DNA of 64,000 nucleotides. Source: Aurelia coerulea. Its lineage: Eukaryota; Cnidaria; Scyphozoa; Semaeostomeae; Ulmaridae. Positions 9,815-21,448 of the stretch are shown here, piece by piece. How positions within the stretch are numbered: the stretch's first letter is position 1; every line of letters begins with the position of its first letter. The position numbers were made by a program, and so were the translations under genes. Below the pieces are notes generated by a model, which was not told the origin of the DNA, ran no database searches, and saw nothing but the letters and a program-made list of their open reading frames with translations. The DNA is taken from assembly GCA_039566865.1 (NCBI GenBank), contig CM076943.1:34480663-34544662 (forward strand), given 5' to 3'.

Positions 9815-12800
9815 AAATTCACATTTTTTGTTATTGTTTTCTAGCTATCTCCTTGACTTTAGTGGCGTTAGTAGCCCAAGGGTGGGGTGGGGGAGCGGTA
9901 GATTGCATTTAATTTAATCAATAATTTGTTAAAGAAAGATCCATAAGAATTCCCTACAAACCCCATTGTTTTATAGAGTCCAGGAGGCTTTTTGGGAAGA
10001 GAGATAGACCCCATGGCTTCTTCAGGCAGGTTTTTTTGTTTCGGTAGGGTTGATTTATTTGCCTGGTATTTGTTCACTTAGGTGTTTGTTTTTTTGTGGC
10101 GTTAGTAGCCTTCGTTGTTGGAGAAATTAGTTGTTGCCTTTAACATGATTCTCTTCTTTTTCATTAATTCGCATTTTTTGTTATTGTTTTCTAGCTATCC
10201 TCTTGACGTTAGTGGCGTTAGTAGCCCAAGGGCGGGGTGGGGAGCGGTAGTTTGCATTTGATTTAATCCATAATATTTTAAAGGGAAATCCATAAAAATT
10301 CCCTACAAAGCCCATTGTTTTCAAGAGTCCCGGAGGCTTTTTAGGAAGAGAGATAGACCCCTTGGCTTGCTCAGGCAGCTTTGCTTCAGTTGGGTTGATT
10401 TAGTTGCCTGGTATTTGTTCACTTAGGTGTTTGTTTCTTTTGTGGCGTTAGTAGTCTTCGTTGTTTGCCTTTGTTTTAGTGTATGCATTATTTGTTTGGT
10501 AGAAATGATGTAGTCGTAATTCTTAGCTTAGGGGCTATAGTAGCTTTTTGCCGTTATTGACAGTACCCTTGTTCTTGTGGTAGCGTTGTTCATTTGGTTG
10601 CTCAAGTAGCGTTTGTTGCGTTGACCCTTTGATTTAATGAAGTAGCTCTTCTTGCCTCATTGCCGTAAGTTGCAGTTGCATTTCGTGACGTTGTGATTAT
10701 TATGACAGCTTCTGTATATCTCCAATCTCCCTACTCGTAGAGCTTTATTCGTTTCAGTAGAGTTGATTTCGATTCCTTCGTTGCCCTAGTTTTCTTTCTT
10801 TCTTATGTGGCATTGGTAGCGTTTGTTTTGGGAGAAATTAGTTGTTAACTTCGTTTCGGTGTGTGCGTCATTTGCTTAGTAGAGAAGATGTAGTCGTAAT
10901 TGTTGCCATAGTGGCCATAGTAGCTTTTGTGCCCTTCGTTGCCTTCCTTGCGTTATTAGTGTTAGTTGTGCAAGGTAAACCTCGCTGTTGTGGTTGAAAT
11001 CCATAAAAATTGCCTACAAACCCCGTTGTTTTAAAGAGTCCCGGAGGCTTTTTGGGAAGAGAGATAGACCCCTTGGCTCGCTCACGCAGCTTTGCTTCAG
11101 TAGGGTTGATTTAGTTGCCTGGTATTTGTTCAATTAGGTGTTTGTTTCTTTTGTGGCGTTAGTTGTCTTCGTTTCGTTGTTTGCCTTTGTTTTAGTGTAT
11201 GCGTTATTTGTTTGGTAGAAATGAATGATGATGTAGTCGTAATTCTTAGCTTAGGGGCCATAGTAGCTTTTTGCCGTTATTGACAGTACCCTTGTTCTTG
11301 TGGTAGCGTTGTTCATTTGGTTGCCCAAGTAGCGTTTGTTGCGTTGACCCCTTGATTTAATGAAGTAGCTCTTCTTGCCTCATTGCCGTAAGTTGCAGTT
11401 GCATTTCGTGACGTTGTGATTATTATGACAGCTTCTGTATATCTCCAGTCTCCCTACTCGTAGAGCTTTATTCGTTTCAGTAGAGTTGATTTCGATTCCT
11501 TCGTTGCCCTAGTTTTCTTTCTTTCTTATGTGGCGTTGGTAGCGTTTGTTTTGGGAGAAATTAGTTGTTAACTTCGTTTCGGTGTGTGTGTCATTTGTTT
11601 AGTAGAGAAGATGTAGTCGTAATTGTTGCCATAGTGGCCATAGTAGCTTTTGTGCCCTAAGTTGCCTTCCTTGCGTTATTAGTGTTAGTTGTGCAAGGTA
11701 AACCTCGCTGTTGTGGTTGCGTTAGTTGTTGAATTTCCCCCCAGTAGCTTTAACTCCGTCCATTAATGTAGTTGCTCTTCTTGGCTGAGTTCCCTTAGTA
11801 GCATTTGCTGACGTTGTTGTTATTTTAGAACGTTTTCGTAAATCTCAGCCTCCCTTGTGGAAGATAACATCAGGTAGGAAGACTGCAAGTGTTATACTCA
11901 GCCCTTCGAGGAAAGTTTCATGGAAATAGTGAAAGAAATGGACTGCTCGTGCGCAGGGGCATTTGTGGAGGGAAGTTGGCACATTGCCAAATGACGTCAA
12001 ATAATTTGGCAAAGTGCCAAGTCACCACTTATATCCGAGCAATGGTACAAGATACGAATGTTTGGTTTGTTCCTTAGTGAAGTACAATGATTTATGTCCA
12101 AACGGCAACCTTCATTTTGGAAAAAATATGAAAATCCTATGTGAAGACCTTTCAGAAAAACTGCGAAAATCATCGTTTCGTTTACATAGCTGCCTTAGCG
12201 CTTTTAGTTGCGTTAGTTGTCTAACCGGCCTCGGTTGGTTTAGTGGCCTTACTTATGTTAGTTGGCTTCTTAGTTGTTGAGTAGATGTAGCTGCGCTTCT
12301 TGCCCATGGACTTAGTTGAGCCAGGACCTTCAGTGCCCTTAGTTGTCTTATTGGCCTTGGTAGCTTTAGTGGGCTTTCTTGCGTTAGTTGGCGTCTTGTT
12401 TTAGTTGCTAAGTAGATCTGGTTGCGTTTCTTACCTAAGTGGAGATGGTTATAGCTCGATTTGATTTGATTTTATCTTTTTACCCATGTTAGCCCCCACG
12501 TGACCTACATTGGCAACTTGCCAGGTAAGTCACGTGACATGGGGGCTAGGCACGTGACTGCCCCCAACAATTAACCGTGGTAGCACCCTATTGTTCCTTA
12601 GTAACAAACTTGTATTGTCTTAACTTACTATAACCGGTGTCATTTAAGCATTTTCATAAATAGAGCTCCGTATATTCTTAGAAAGAGCACCATTGTGGAG
12701 GAGAAGATATCACGTGATATGAGTGTGGTCACGTGAGAGCTCCCAATAGGTGATAATAATCGCTGGGACCGATCATGCACCCCACCACCACCCTACCACC

Positions 12801-14200
12801 TCGTTGATACTGCGGGATGAAGCCCTGACAGAGCGCCGTTGTGAAGGAGGATACCGCTGGCACCACCTTGCCCGCCCCTGCGAAGGTGAACGTGCCTAAT
12901 TTAAATGGATTTTTAATAATAATAATAATAACAAAAATAATAATGTCTATAGTTACTGCAGTTAACTTCATTCTCTTCTTTTTTCATTAAATCACATTTA
13001 TTGTTATTGTTTTCTAGCCATCCTCTTGACTTTAGTGGCGTTAGTAGCCCAAGGGCGGGGTGCGGGAGCGGTAGTTTGCATTTAATTTAATCCAGAATTT
13101 TTTGAATGAAAAATCCATCAAAATTCCCTACAAACCCCATTGTTTAAAAGAGTCTCGGAGGCTTTTTGGGAAGAAAGATAGACCCCTTGGCTTCGTCAGG
13201 CAGCTGTTTTTGCTTCAGTAGGGTTGATGTAGTTGCCTGGTATTTGTTCACTTAGGTGTTTGTTTGTTTTGTGGCGTTAGTAGCCTTCGTTGTTGGAGAA
13301 ATTAGTTGTTGCCTTTGTTTTAATGTAGTTGCTCTTCTTGGCTGAGTTCCCTTAGTTGCATTTGCTGACGTTGTTGTTATTTTAGAACGTTTCCGTAGAT
13401 CTCAGCCTCCCTTGTGGAAGACAACATCAGGTAGGAAGACTGCAAGAGTTATACTCAGCCCTTCGAGGGAAGTTTTCAGGAAATAGTGAAGGAAATGGAC
13501 TGCTCATGCACAGGGGCATTCGTGGGGGGAAGTTGGCGCAGTGCCAAATGACGTCACATAATTTGGCAAAGTGCCAAGTCACATGACCGGAACTTGGCAC
13601 CGTGCCAAGTCACATGACCAATTTTGGAACTTTGCCAAGTAAGTCACGTGACATGGGGGCTAGGCACGTGACTGCCCCCAACAAATATACATTTTAGCAC
13701 CCTACATACCACTCCTTAGTTATCAACTGATGTAGTCTTTACTTACTATCACCCCTGTAATGAAGCATTTTCATACAGGGAGCCTGTATATTCTTATAAA
13801 GAGCACCATTGTGGAGGAGAAAATGTCACGTGATATGGGTGTGGTCACGTGACATCCCCCAATAGGTGGTACTAATCGCTGGTACCGATGATGCACCCCA
13901 CCACCCAACGACATCGTCCATACTGGGGGATGAAGCCCTGACAGAGCGCGCCGTTGTGAAGGAGGATACCGCTGGCACGAGCCTGCCAGCCCCTGCGAGG
14001 GTGAATGTGCACGTGACCACGGCCGATGTGACGTGTATGTTGTTTACCACCGAGCACTGAGTGGATTGTTCGTTGATAGCCCTTGATAGCACCATCAAGT
14101 GTGATCAGTTGGGAAGACAATCGGCTGTCAATCAAAAACAATGACCTGCTGAAGAAGACTGCCAGGGAATTTGCCCCGCTGATACCCCAGCAGCTGGAGG
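9776..14200 (+). repeat. Remainder of macro-repeat unit 2 (blocks B-D, internally duplicated)
   Basis: It continues copy 2 after the LINE. Block B is present at about 9785, 10141, 10995 and 12950. The stretch from about 10285 is repeated from about 10997 with an offset of 711-723 bp. CRE/E-box clusters lie at 11985-12025, 12500-12740 and 13547-13855. Short ORFs have no domains. I see no gene in this 4.4 kb. Confidence 0.65.
12500..12740 (+). promoter_or_regulatory. E-box (TCACGTGA) cluster
   Basis: agtcacgtgacatggggg, cacgtgactgccccc, atcacgtgatatg and gtcacgtgag lie within 240 bp. They match the clusters at 13646-13855 and 3716-3745. Spacing and flanks are copied with the repeat, so this is one ancestral cluster duplicated. 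Confidence 0.4.
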
Positions 14201-14400
14201 TGACCCCAAAATTTGGAGCTCTGATGAGGCGCATAGATTTTCCGGTCGATTTTTCGAGACGAAGAGCGAGATCGCCGAGGGCGGGAGAGCTGAGATCTCG
14301 CTGTGGGTCACAGAGAAATTGAGCGTTTGATGTGACCGCTCACTCCTTATGTATATAGATGTGACATAATCCTATATTATGTCATTTTTGTGCAAATGGC
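14201..14400 (+). repeat. Diverged third copy of block A
   Basis: 'gatttttcgagacgaagagcg' and a downstream 'ccttatgtatatagatg' match the purine block and TATA-like box of copies 1 and 2, but the hairpin chain is absent. It marks the right end of the macro-repeat array. Confidence 0.5.
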
Positions 14401-15769
14401 GTTCCATAGACATGTCCACCCCAGACCACCCCGTGACGACGCTACTGTCCTTCGAACGTACTGTAATCTTGAGAGCAGAAGAAATCGTTCTATTTTTGTG
14501 ACTGCGGACGAGAAACAACTCGCTTCCAACTAACAGGCGCGATTAATCAATAGTTTTCTGAAATGCATTTTTTGGAAAGGGCACTTTGCTGCCCCCGCGC
14601 TGCCCCCGCGCTGCCCCCGTACCACTAGGGCAACGGGGGCAGCTGCCCCCGCTGCCCCCGTGGCTCCGGCGCCCTTGGTTAGGATGCTACTAAATCTGCA
14701 CCAGTTGTGGCAAAAGTAAGAGACACAGTTCTGAAGAGAAAGCGACAAAGTCCAACACTGTTCCATGCAATGAATGAAGATGAAGCATCGACACACTGTA
14801 CTTATAATGCAGCAACCGGATTTCTTTAATATTTCTCCACTTTTTTTAGCTTGATTTTTAGACAATCGATGAACAGGGATGTAGCTATATGTTTGACAGT
14901 ACAGAGGATTGTTGTTGTGGTGGTTAGGATGAGGATGTAGATGACTGGTATTATACTGCCAGAACATTCAAAGAAAGGCCTCTGTGGAGGAGATGTAAGA
15001 TTTTTAAGCCAACTTATCTTTTGTAGAATTGTTTTTGATTGACTGGAAATCAACCAAAACACATCTTATGGATCAGTAGGTGACCACGTGAAGGCTTATT
15101 TCAACATGTTATTCCCTCATTCTATTATATTGAAATGTACTGAAAAAGCTGATATTTTAAAAAGAGTTTACCGCCCTCCCCTGCACGAGTTTGCACAAGC
15201 CCTTTCAGGAGTGGTTTCACAAAATGTTGCAGTTTGGAAAAATGAAGGTTTGCTAGATGCAATATGATGCAATTTTTTTATTTTCAGCTCTTAAGTTAAA
15301 AAATTGATATTTTTTGTGCTGATTTGTGCAAAAACGCTAAGTTAGATAACCCCCTTAAAATAGATAATCAGGGAAGTTAAATCGTTTTCTCTGCTTCACG
15401 ACATAACCAGAAGCACAGATCTATCAAATAAAAAAATTAATTTTGAAAATCGTACATTGCCAGGTGGAGATATTAAAAACGGAAGTTGTATGTTTGCGTT
15501 GCAGTTGTTTAGAATTTGACAGGAAATGCTATGAAATTGAGTGTTGTCAATTTCACCAAACTTTGAATGCGAATATCTTCGGACTCAGAGCTCCGAATTT
15601 GATGAAATTTTTTCCAGAAACGGTCAAGTAGTATTTTTTAAGTATCAATGTTTTGTTAAGCCATTGCGAAAACTTCATTTTTTCCCATTTCTTCCTTAAT
15701 TATGTGATTCTGGATCATAGTGCGGTGGGCAGATCAGACAATAGAGCCTCGTTTTCGGAACACGTAGTT
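14401..15769. other. No gene seen; CTGCCCCCG repeats
   Basis: 14588-14662 holds several ctgcccccg units, giving G4-prone runs on the minus strand. A 145-residue minus frame at 14530-14967 is low complexity over that stretch and has no domain. The rest is AT-rich and unremarkable. Confidence 0.5.
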
Positions 15770-15975
15770 CACAAATCTGGCTCTCGTTCCCCTTTCTCTT
15801 CCCTTTTTTTCTTTCTTCCTTTCTCCGTGCCCCCCTTGCTCCTTTCCCCTCCTGTATTTATTGATCAAGAGCGAGACTTGGGGCTCTCGCTCCCCTTTCT
15901 CTTCCTTTCCTTTCTTTCTTTCTTCCTTTCTCCGTGTCACCCCCTCTTTCTTCCTTTCCCCTCCTGTATTTATTG
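15770..15975 (+). repeat. Pyrimidine-rich tandem repeat, two units of about 113 bp
   Basis: 'ctctcg(t/c)tcccctttctcttcc' at 15781 recurs at 15894, and each unit ends in 'cctgtatttattgatcaaga'. A 21-bp piece of it (15861-15881, starting ttgatcaagagcgag) also occurs at 18449-18469, just upstream of RPS3. Confidence 0.65.
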
Positions 15976-15992
15976 ATCAAGAAACTTGATAC

Positions 15993-16381
15993 CACGGGGG
16001 GGGGGGGTTCTTGGCCAAATTTTGGGTAGGGGCCTGCCGCGAGCATCTTCAAAAGGGTACCGTTGGCTAGACTAATTTTTACGAAAACGGTACCCTTGGC
16101 TAGACCAATTTGACCATTGTTTTAACCAATTTTTACGAAAATGGTACCCTTGGCTAGACCAATTTTGACCATTTTCTCGATCAATATTGTCGAATTTGTG
16201 CCAAATATGATGTCATGACCGTTCGCAAGACCAACATTGTCAAATATGATACCCTTGGCTAGACCGTTGCTGGCCAAAATTGCAAAAAAGGATACCCTTG
16301 GCTAGACTAGAAGTCTGAAAAAGTATACCCTTGCTCGCGGCACATCCCCAGGTACCTTTACTATGGAAGAACCCCCCCGCG
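15993..16381. mobile_element. G-tract short element, 389 bp (copy 2 of 4)
   Basis: The element runs from a long G-tract to a C-tract, with inner 'ccgcgagc ... gctcgcgg'. The 8-bp duplication CTTGATAC flanks it (15985-15992 and 16382-16389). The interior is a private tandem array of 'ggtacccttggctagacc' units. Confidence 0.85.
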
Positions 16382-16673
16382 CTTGATACTAAATTTGGTT
16401 ACTAAAAATTATTTTAGTGAACTCCCGTTAACAAACAATGAAGGCAATGATGACGTAAATCATCTGTCACCTAGTTACATGCCTTGTATAAATCGGAAAA
16501 ATTTACTCTAACTTTAAATCGTAAAAGTCACACTCTGATGAGAACGTAGGTTCGAAAGGCCTCAGTGTGCCAAAATTTGTCTGTTTCTTTGCGTCCGCCT
16601 CCTCCATAGTATATAATTTTTATTGATTACAAAGTCCAACTTTGTAATCTAAGAATGGGCTCCAGGTCAGTCA

Positions 16674-16714
16674 GAAAGAAAGAAAGTAAGAAAGAAAGAA
16701 AGAAAGAAAGAAAG
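16674..16714 (+). repeat. (AAAG)n microsatellite
   Basis: A run of agaaagaaag units with one interruption. Confidence 0.9.
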
Positions 16715-16839
16715 TCCGTCACGCTCGTTAAAGCAATTGATTAACGTTTTATCTCTGCTAATTGGCACTGGAATAAAGAAAGCGCACATAAAGCGCATAC
16801 AAGACAGAAGTTTCCCGCGATCCTATAGCAACATTTGAC

Positions 16840-17660
16840 GTCGGCTTATTTCATGTTAGACAGATAATTGGAAATGTATCTGTTGATATTGTCAGTAGTG
16901 TTAGATTATTGGGGATTACCATAGACTCGAGACTAAAATTCGACCAACATGTGGCAAAATTATGTCAAAAAGCAAACAACAAGATCAGTGCCTTCTCTAG
17001 AGTCTCAAATTATTTAGATGAGAAACAATCTCTTTTACTGTACAACTCATTCATAATGTCTCAGTTTAATTATTGTCCGTTGATATGGATGTTTTGCGGA
17101 AAGGTTGCGAATAATGATCTCAATCGCACCCATAAGAGAGCGCTTCGAATTCTCTTCAACGATTTTATATCTTCTTTTGATGAGTTGTTACAGAGAGGAA
17201 AGGAGTGCACTATTCATCAAAAGAACTTGCAAAAGTTAATGCTCGAGGTTTATAGCAGTTTAACACAACAAAACCCTTCTTTTTTGTGGGATATGTTCCA
17301 TGAAAAGGACAATAATTACAATCTACGATCAAAGAATCTGTTGATGTTGCCTCAAACTAAAACAACTACTTATGGCAACGATAGTTTATCTTTTCGTGGT
17401 AGCATATTATGGAATTCCCTGCCCAATGATACAAAAATTGCCACCTCCGTCTGTTCTTTTAAGTCATGCATAAAAAAATGGATTGGAGAGACTTGCCGTT
17501 GCAAAATTTGTAAATAGGGTATTTTAGGGTATTTTCGTTTCTTATCATGAACTGTAATTTATTTTTGTTTTTGTAAATAGTTGGTCTTTATTAGTTCTTG
17601 AAGAAGAGCTATTTTTAATAACCAACTTTAAAGAATGTTATAATAATAATAAAAAAAAGA
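16840..17660 (+). mobile_element. CR1/L2-like LINE 3' fragment
   Basis: A 202-residue open frame (16909-17517; in-frame coding sequence begins slightly upstream) covers the RT C-terminal region: LGITIDSRLKFDQH, YCPLIWMFCG, a THKRALRILF segment and ILWNSLPND near the end. These phrases are typical of the last third of CR1/L2-type ORF2. The catalytic core is missing, so this is a 5'-truncated copy. It ends after about 140 bp of 3' UTR in a TAATAATAAT/A-rich tail at 17640-17658. Confidence 0.85.
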
Positions 17661-17879
17661 TTTGACACCTTAAGATGGATAAATCACCAAGATGTTTACC
17701 CTGACGCAACAACAAATTTACCCAGAATTGGCACGTTCTTGACTTCATTAGCAGCTCAATTATGTCAAAACAATCGTTTTCTAGAACGAACGAATCATTA
17801 GCCTTATTGATAGTACTCATTATGCAAATAAGTCTACTTTAGAGGATGATGTAACCGGCGGCCTGCACAGAGGCTAGCA

Positions 17880-18340
17880 TTCGCAGCATCACCGAAGGTA
17901 GAAGGATCCCCCTCCTACACAGCTACAGAAAGTTGCAGAATCCCAGCAAAACAATGGCGCCATTGACAGGGGAAAGGCACGAGATCACACTGAACCAAAC
18001 CATCTTCATGCATATCATTCTGCACAGAGGTCATCTTCGTGACTGCTTGTCTCAAATTAGATGCCCGCGAATAGCAACAATTGAAACGTTCTGTTGGGTT
18101 CTGCATAAGTAATTTTGCGTTATCGTAAATCTCACATGACATCTCATTTGACACAAATGCACCAATAGTTTTGTGCACGAACTAAGCAAACTAGGGGTAA
18201 TGACTTTTGATTTTTGCGTATCGTTCTAGTTTGACATATTTGACATAAAGACCAAGATATTGCTTTTGAGGCTATTCTTGTCCTTATACAAGGCGCTTGA
18301 TTCTCCATTGAAGGCCACTTTAGCAGCAACACTCATCTCT
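17880..18340 (-). CDS. Uncertain minus-strand exon-like ORF upstream of RPS3
   Basis: The minus frame 18178-17915 (MHKTIGAFVSNEM...) is open for 87 codons with unbiased composition and several Cys (NCCYS, VQCDL, QWRHC). It is preceded by 'tttgcttag', which could be a splice acceptor. Another open stretch with IIDAVREMSVAAKV lies at about 18225-18350 in a different frame. I do not recognise the family. It could be the remnant of a gene divergent from RPS3, or chance. Confidence 0.2.
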
Positions 18341-18448
18341 CTAACAGCATCTATGATCATTTGGGGTTATGAAGAAATCAATATTCAGATATTCTTATGC
18401 TTGTTTAGCTCATGACAGACTTTGTAATCATCCAAAAGGATCTTATGT

Positions 18449-18575
18449 TTGATCAAGAGCGAGACTTGGAGCAAGTCCAGGTAGGACTCAACGTAATAAG
18501 TCTATGGTCAACCGCGCTCTTTCTCAAGACTGGGCCCGAGACAAAAACATTCTCTTTCCCGGCACCGCTGCAATC
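18449..18575 (+). promoter_or_regulatory. RPS3: RPS3 promoter and 5' TOP start tract
   Basis: The tract tctctttccc (18551-18560) lies 16-25 bases before the start codon. Animal ribosomal protein mRNAs start at a C followed by pyrimidines (5' TOP), so the cap site is probably C18552 or C18554, giving a leader of only about 22-24 nt. No TATA box is seen, as is usual for these genes. A second pyrimidine tract (gctctttctc, near 18515) is an alternative start. TOP messages are translationally controlled through mTOR/LARP1; that is family knowledge. Confidence 0.7.
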
Positions 18576-18605
18576 ATGGCTACCCAAATAAGCAAGAAAA
18601 GGAAG
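18576..18605 (+). CDS. RPS3: RPS3 exon 1, 40S ribosomal protein S3 N-terminus
   Basis: The exon encodes M-A-T-Q-I-S-K-K-R-K and then meets gtaag at 18606 (phase 0). This is the invariant animal RPS3 N-terminus (usually MAVQISKKRK or MATQISKKRK). RPS3 sits at the mRNA entry channel of the small ribosomal subunit in the cytoplasm and also has nuclear DNA-repair roles in vertebrates. The exon was too short to stand out as an ORF. It was found from the start context (caatcATGg), the TOP tract and the exact join to the exon at 28878. The intron falls after codon 10, where many animal RPS3 genes are interrupted. Confidence 0.93.
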
Positions 18606-18627
18606 GTAAGAACCCATTCGCTGTTAC

Positions 18628-18675
18628 CTCCTGGTCATTATCTTAAAGATATAGCTCTAAGATGATCACTAGGAG
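18628..18675 (+). other. Imperfect hairpin just inside RPS3 intron 1
   Basis: ctcctggtcattatctta pairs with taagatgatcactaggag across a 12-base loop, with three non-canonical positions. It begins 22 bases after the splice donor. It may be chance or an intronic structural element. Confidence 0.35.
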
Positions 18676-19709
18676 CTTATATATCTTACTGATATTATTT
18701 TTAGTGATAATTTTCCTTTTCTAGAGTAGATGAGGACGGATGCTGTGGGACCTTTGCGCACCACTTAGGCCATATCGGTAACCGAGAATTTCAGTTTCAT
18801 TTATTTATTAATCAATCCTAAATACAATTACAATTACTATATAACTAATTTACAAGATACCATACAATACTAAGGAGAATATATTACAACGGATATGGAA
18901 AAACAACTTTTCACGGTTGTATTTAAGGTTGATTGATTAAAGTGCCACTAAACCTTTTGGGGAATTTTCCATATTCAGTAGAACTCGTCGAGCTGGTTTC
19001 AAATCCAAAAAGATTTTTCAGATGCGATGAGTAGTTTTTTTTCTACGAGTTCTCAAAGTTGGGATTTTGACCATATTTTGCAATCAATTTTGGTCCACGA
19101 CCGGGCAATCTACGATTGTTAAGAGATCTCGAGCGAGGCGCCTGTGATGTCATACCGGGAATGACGCAATCGCATTCACGATGGCATGAACAGAAACACA
19201 CTGCAAACTGAGTGGGATTCTTGGATGGCACTGGAGAAAGAAAATCGGAAGAAAATGTCTATGAGCAGTCAACTGCAGTAACTTGCCTGACAAGGAAGTG
19301 GAAATAATACTTCGACGTATTCTTTTTCATAACGATAAACTATTGGAGGCAAAGAGAAGGCAGAAGAACTACAATTTCACGAACTGAACTGAGGTTGAAA
19401 GATCAACTAGGCTAGGTAGTCTAGGCCTAAGCAAGGCGAAAGGGGAACCAACTCAGCAATACTGCACATGCTCCTCTCTTTTTACGCTGGACAGTTACCA
19501 AAGAAGGATATTTATCCCTGAAAACATTTGGCCACAGATGAATACGGGGTAGCAGCTTCTTTCTCATTTATCGTGGCAACGAAGGATGGAGATATCGTTT
19601 CATTTCAAGTAGGGAGCTTCGAGAACGGTAGGCATATTTAGCTCATATTTATTATTATTATTCATAGGCCATTTACTTTTCTTCGTAGAGGCACAGGTAT
19701 TTTGATTAA

Positions 19710-21170
19710 CCCTTTGAGCCCTGCAGTCGCAAATCTGCGACAACAAAGCGCCCACGCGTAGGCCTGCAGTCGCAGATTTGCGACGAGCGTAGTTCCTCGC
19801 GTTGTCGCGCGTTTTCATCGCAGAAAAGTCGCCATTTTCATTCATACGGGACTTCTTTCGATAGGTTATGTAATAAGCTTCAGAATGATGTGAAATACCG
19901 ATGTAGGTTCCAGTGAAAATTTCGGAGCTACGGCGAGTTGAAAGTTTTGAGAGTTCCATATTATTATTGCGTGTGAATCAGCTGATTTGAATCATGGAGC
20001 TTCGTTCTGAATGAACAGCAGTACGGAGAGATGTTTGGTGATTGAAGCAGCAATAACGAAGGTTTTATTTTATGGCCAAAGAAGAAGGCCTCTTTAGTTT
20101 AGTTAGGCCTTGTCTAGGCCCAGAAAACATCGAGCCAGAAGACGATGTGCGTGATGTCAAATAGATGCAGCTGCTGGCTGGAGCATATCGTTACAGCGGC
20201 TGGCTGGAAGAATACTGAAGGGACTGGCCTCAAAGTAGACAGTTCCGAGCTGGAGATATTCCGAGAAAGCCGATGTATAATTTGAACAACATTTGCAAGA
20301 CAACTGAGAGATTATTTTTTACTGCCATTACTTATTAGTTAGCAATCTGCAACTGTATGGTAACACTGATGAGGCCAATGGACGACTGAGACTTTATTTT
20401 TATTGCTATTTTTATTAGCTAGCAGCAACTGTAAGGTAAAATGAGGAAGGAATCTTGAAAAACGAACATCAATCACACAGTCACAACAGTTGAGTTTTTA
20501 TCTTGAAATTTATCTTACAAAAAGTGATCTGCTGCTTGAGAGTGGTAGCTTGAAATGGGCTTAAAGCTACTAAAATGCATGTTCTTTCGAATTAGTTGAT
20601 ATATCTGTTGAATTGTGCTGTTTCGCATGAGATTTTAGGGATTTTACGCGAGAAATGAGTAGAGAAACAACGGAACACTTTGAGGTCAAAGGTCAGGTTC
20701 GTTCAAATGTTAGTCTATGTGCCATACATCTGAAGCAGGTTTGATGAAGAGAGAAGAGACCTGAGAGGCAAAAACATGTTTATTTCATTCACCAAAGCAG
20801 GGCTTATGACATTTAACACTATAAATTGCATGCAGGAAGGAACACGATGGCCTACTCCAACTTCTCGCTGTAGTTTGAGATCGTCTTCTTCGCCAAATCA
20901 TGTCATTTTTGGTGATCTTGAGAAGCTGGAAGCTAAAATACTAAGAAAATCACCTGCAACTTGAAGGAAGATACCTAAAGTGAGGTTTGGTGGTAATAAA
21001 CAACAATTTTGAACAATTTTGAACAAATTTGCAATACTTCATTTTGTGATTTGATAATTTTTTCGCGCCGAATTTTACATTTCAAAATAACAGGTCGATT
21101 TTGACGATGCGTTGCAAAACAATCCAGGTGGGCAGAGAGTGCGTGCGAAAACAATGCAGGGCTCAAAGGG
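19710..21170. mobile_element. piggyBac-like non-autonomous element, 1461 bp
   Basis: Termini CCCTTTGAGCCCTGCA and TGCAGGGCTCAAAGGG are perfect 16-bp inverted repeats, flanked by TTAA (19706-19709 and 21171-21174). The related copy in intron 2 has a single TTAA at 36607-36610, which is the empty site. TTAA targets and CCC-type ends are piggyBac hallmarks. Near the left end the 14-bp palindrome-like motif TCGCAAATCTGCGA occurs once in each orientation (about 19727 and 19773). No ORF resembles a transposase. Confidence 0.92.
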
Positions 21171-21448
21171 TTAAAAGCTCAAAGTTTTGTTGTTGATAAC
21201 AAGCAAACTTTGCTTCCTTCGAATAAGGCATTTCTTGGCACAAGGCCAACGACAAGCGGCGCGATTTTCCACATTATCGACCGTGTAGATACTTCGCTTT
21301 GGAAAGACGCGTCAAGGCTTGGGGTTGGATTTCAATGATGCCAATTGACTTTATTCCACCACAGAGTGTTTCGATTGTGCATCTTTCTGGCTTGTGATGC
21401 TCAGAAATGCTTGTTATTTATTATGAGAAAACCTTCATTTACATTTAA

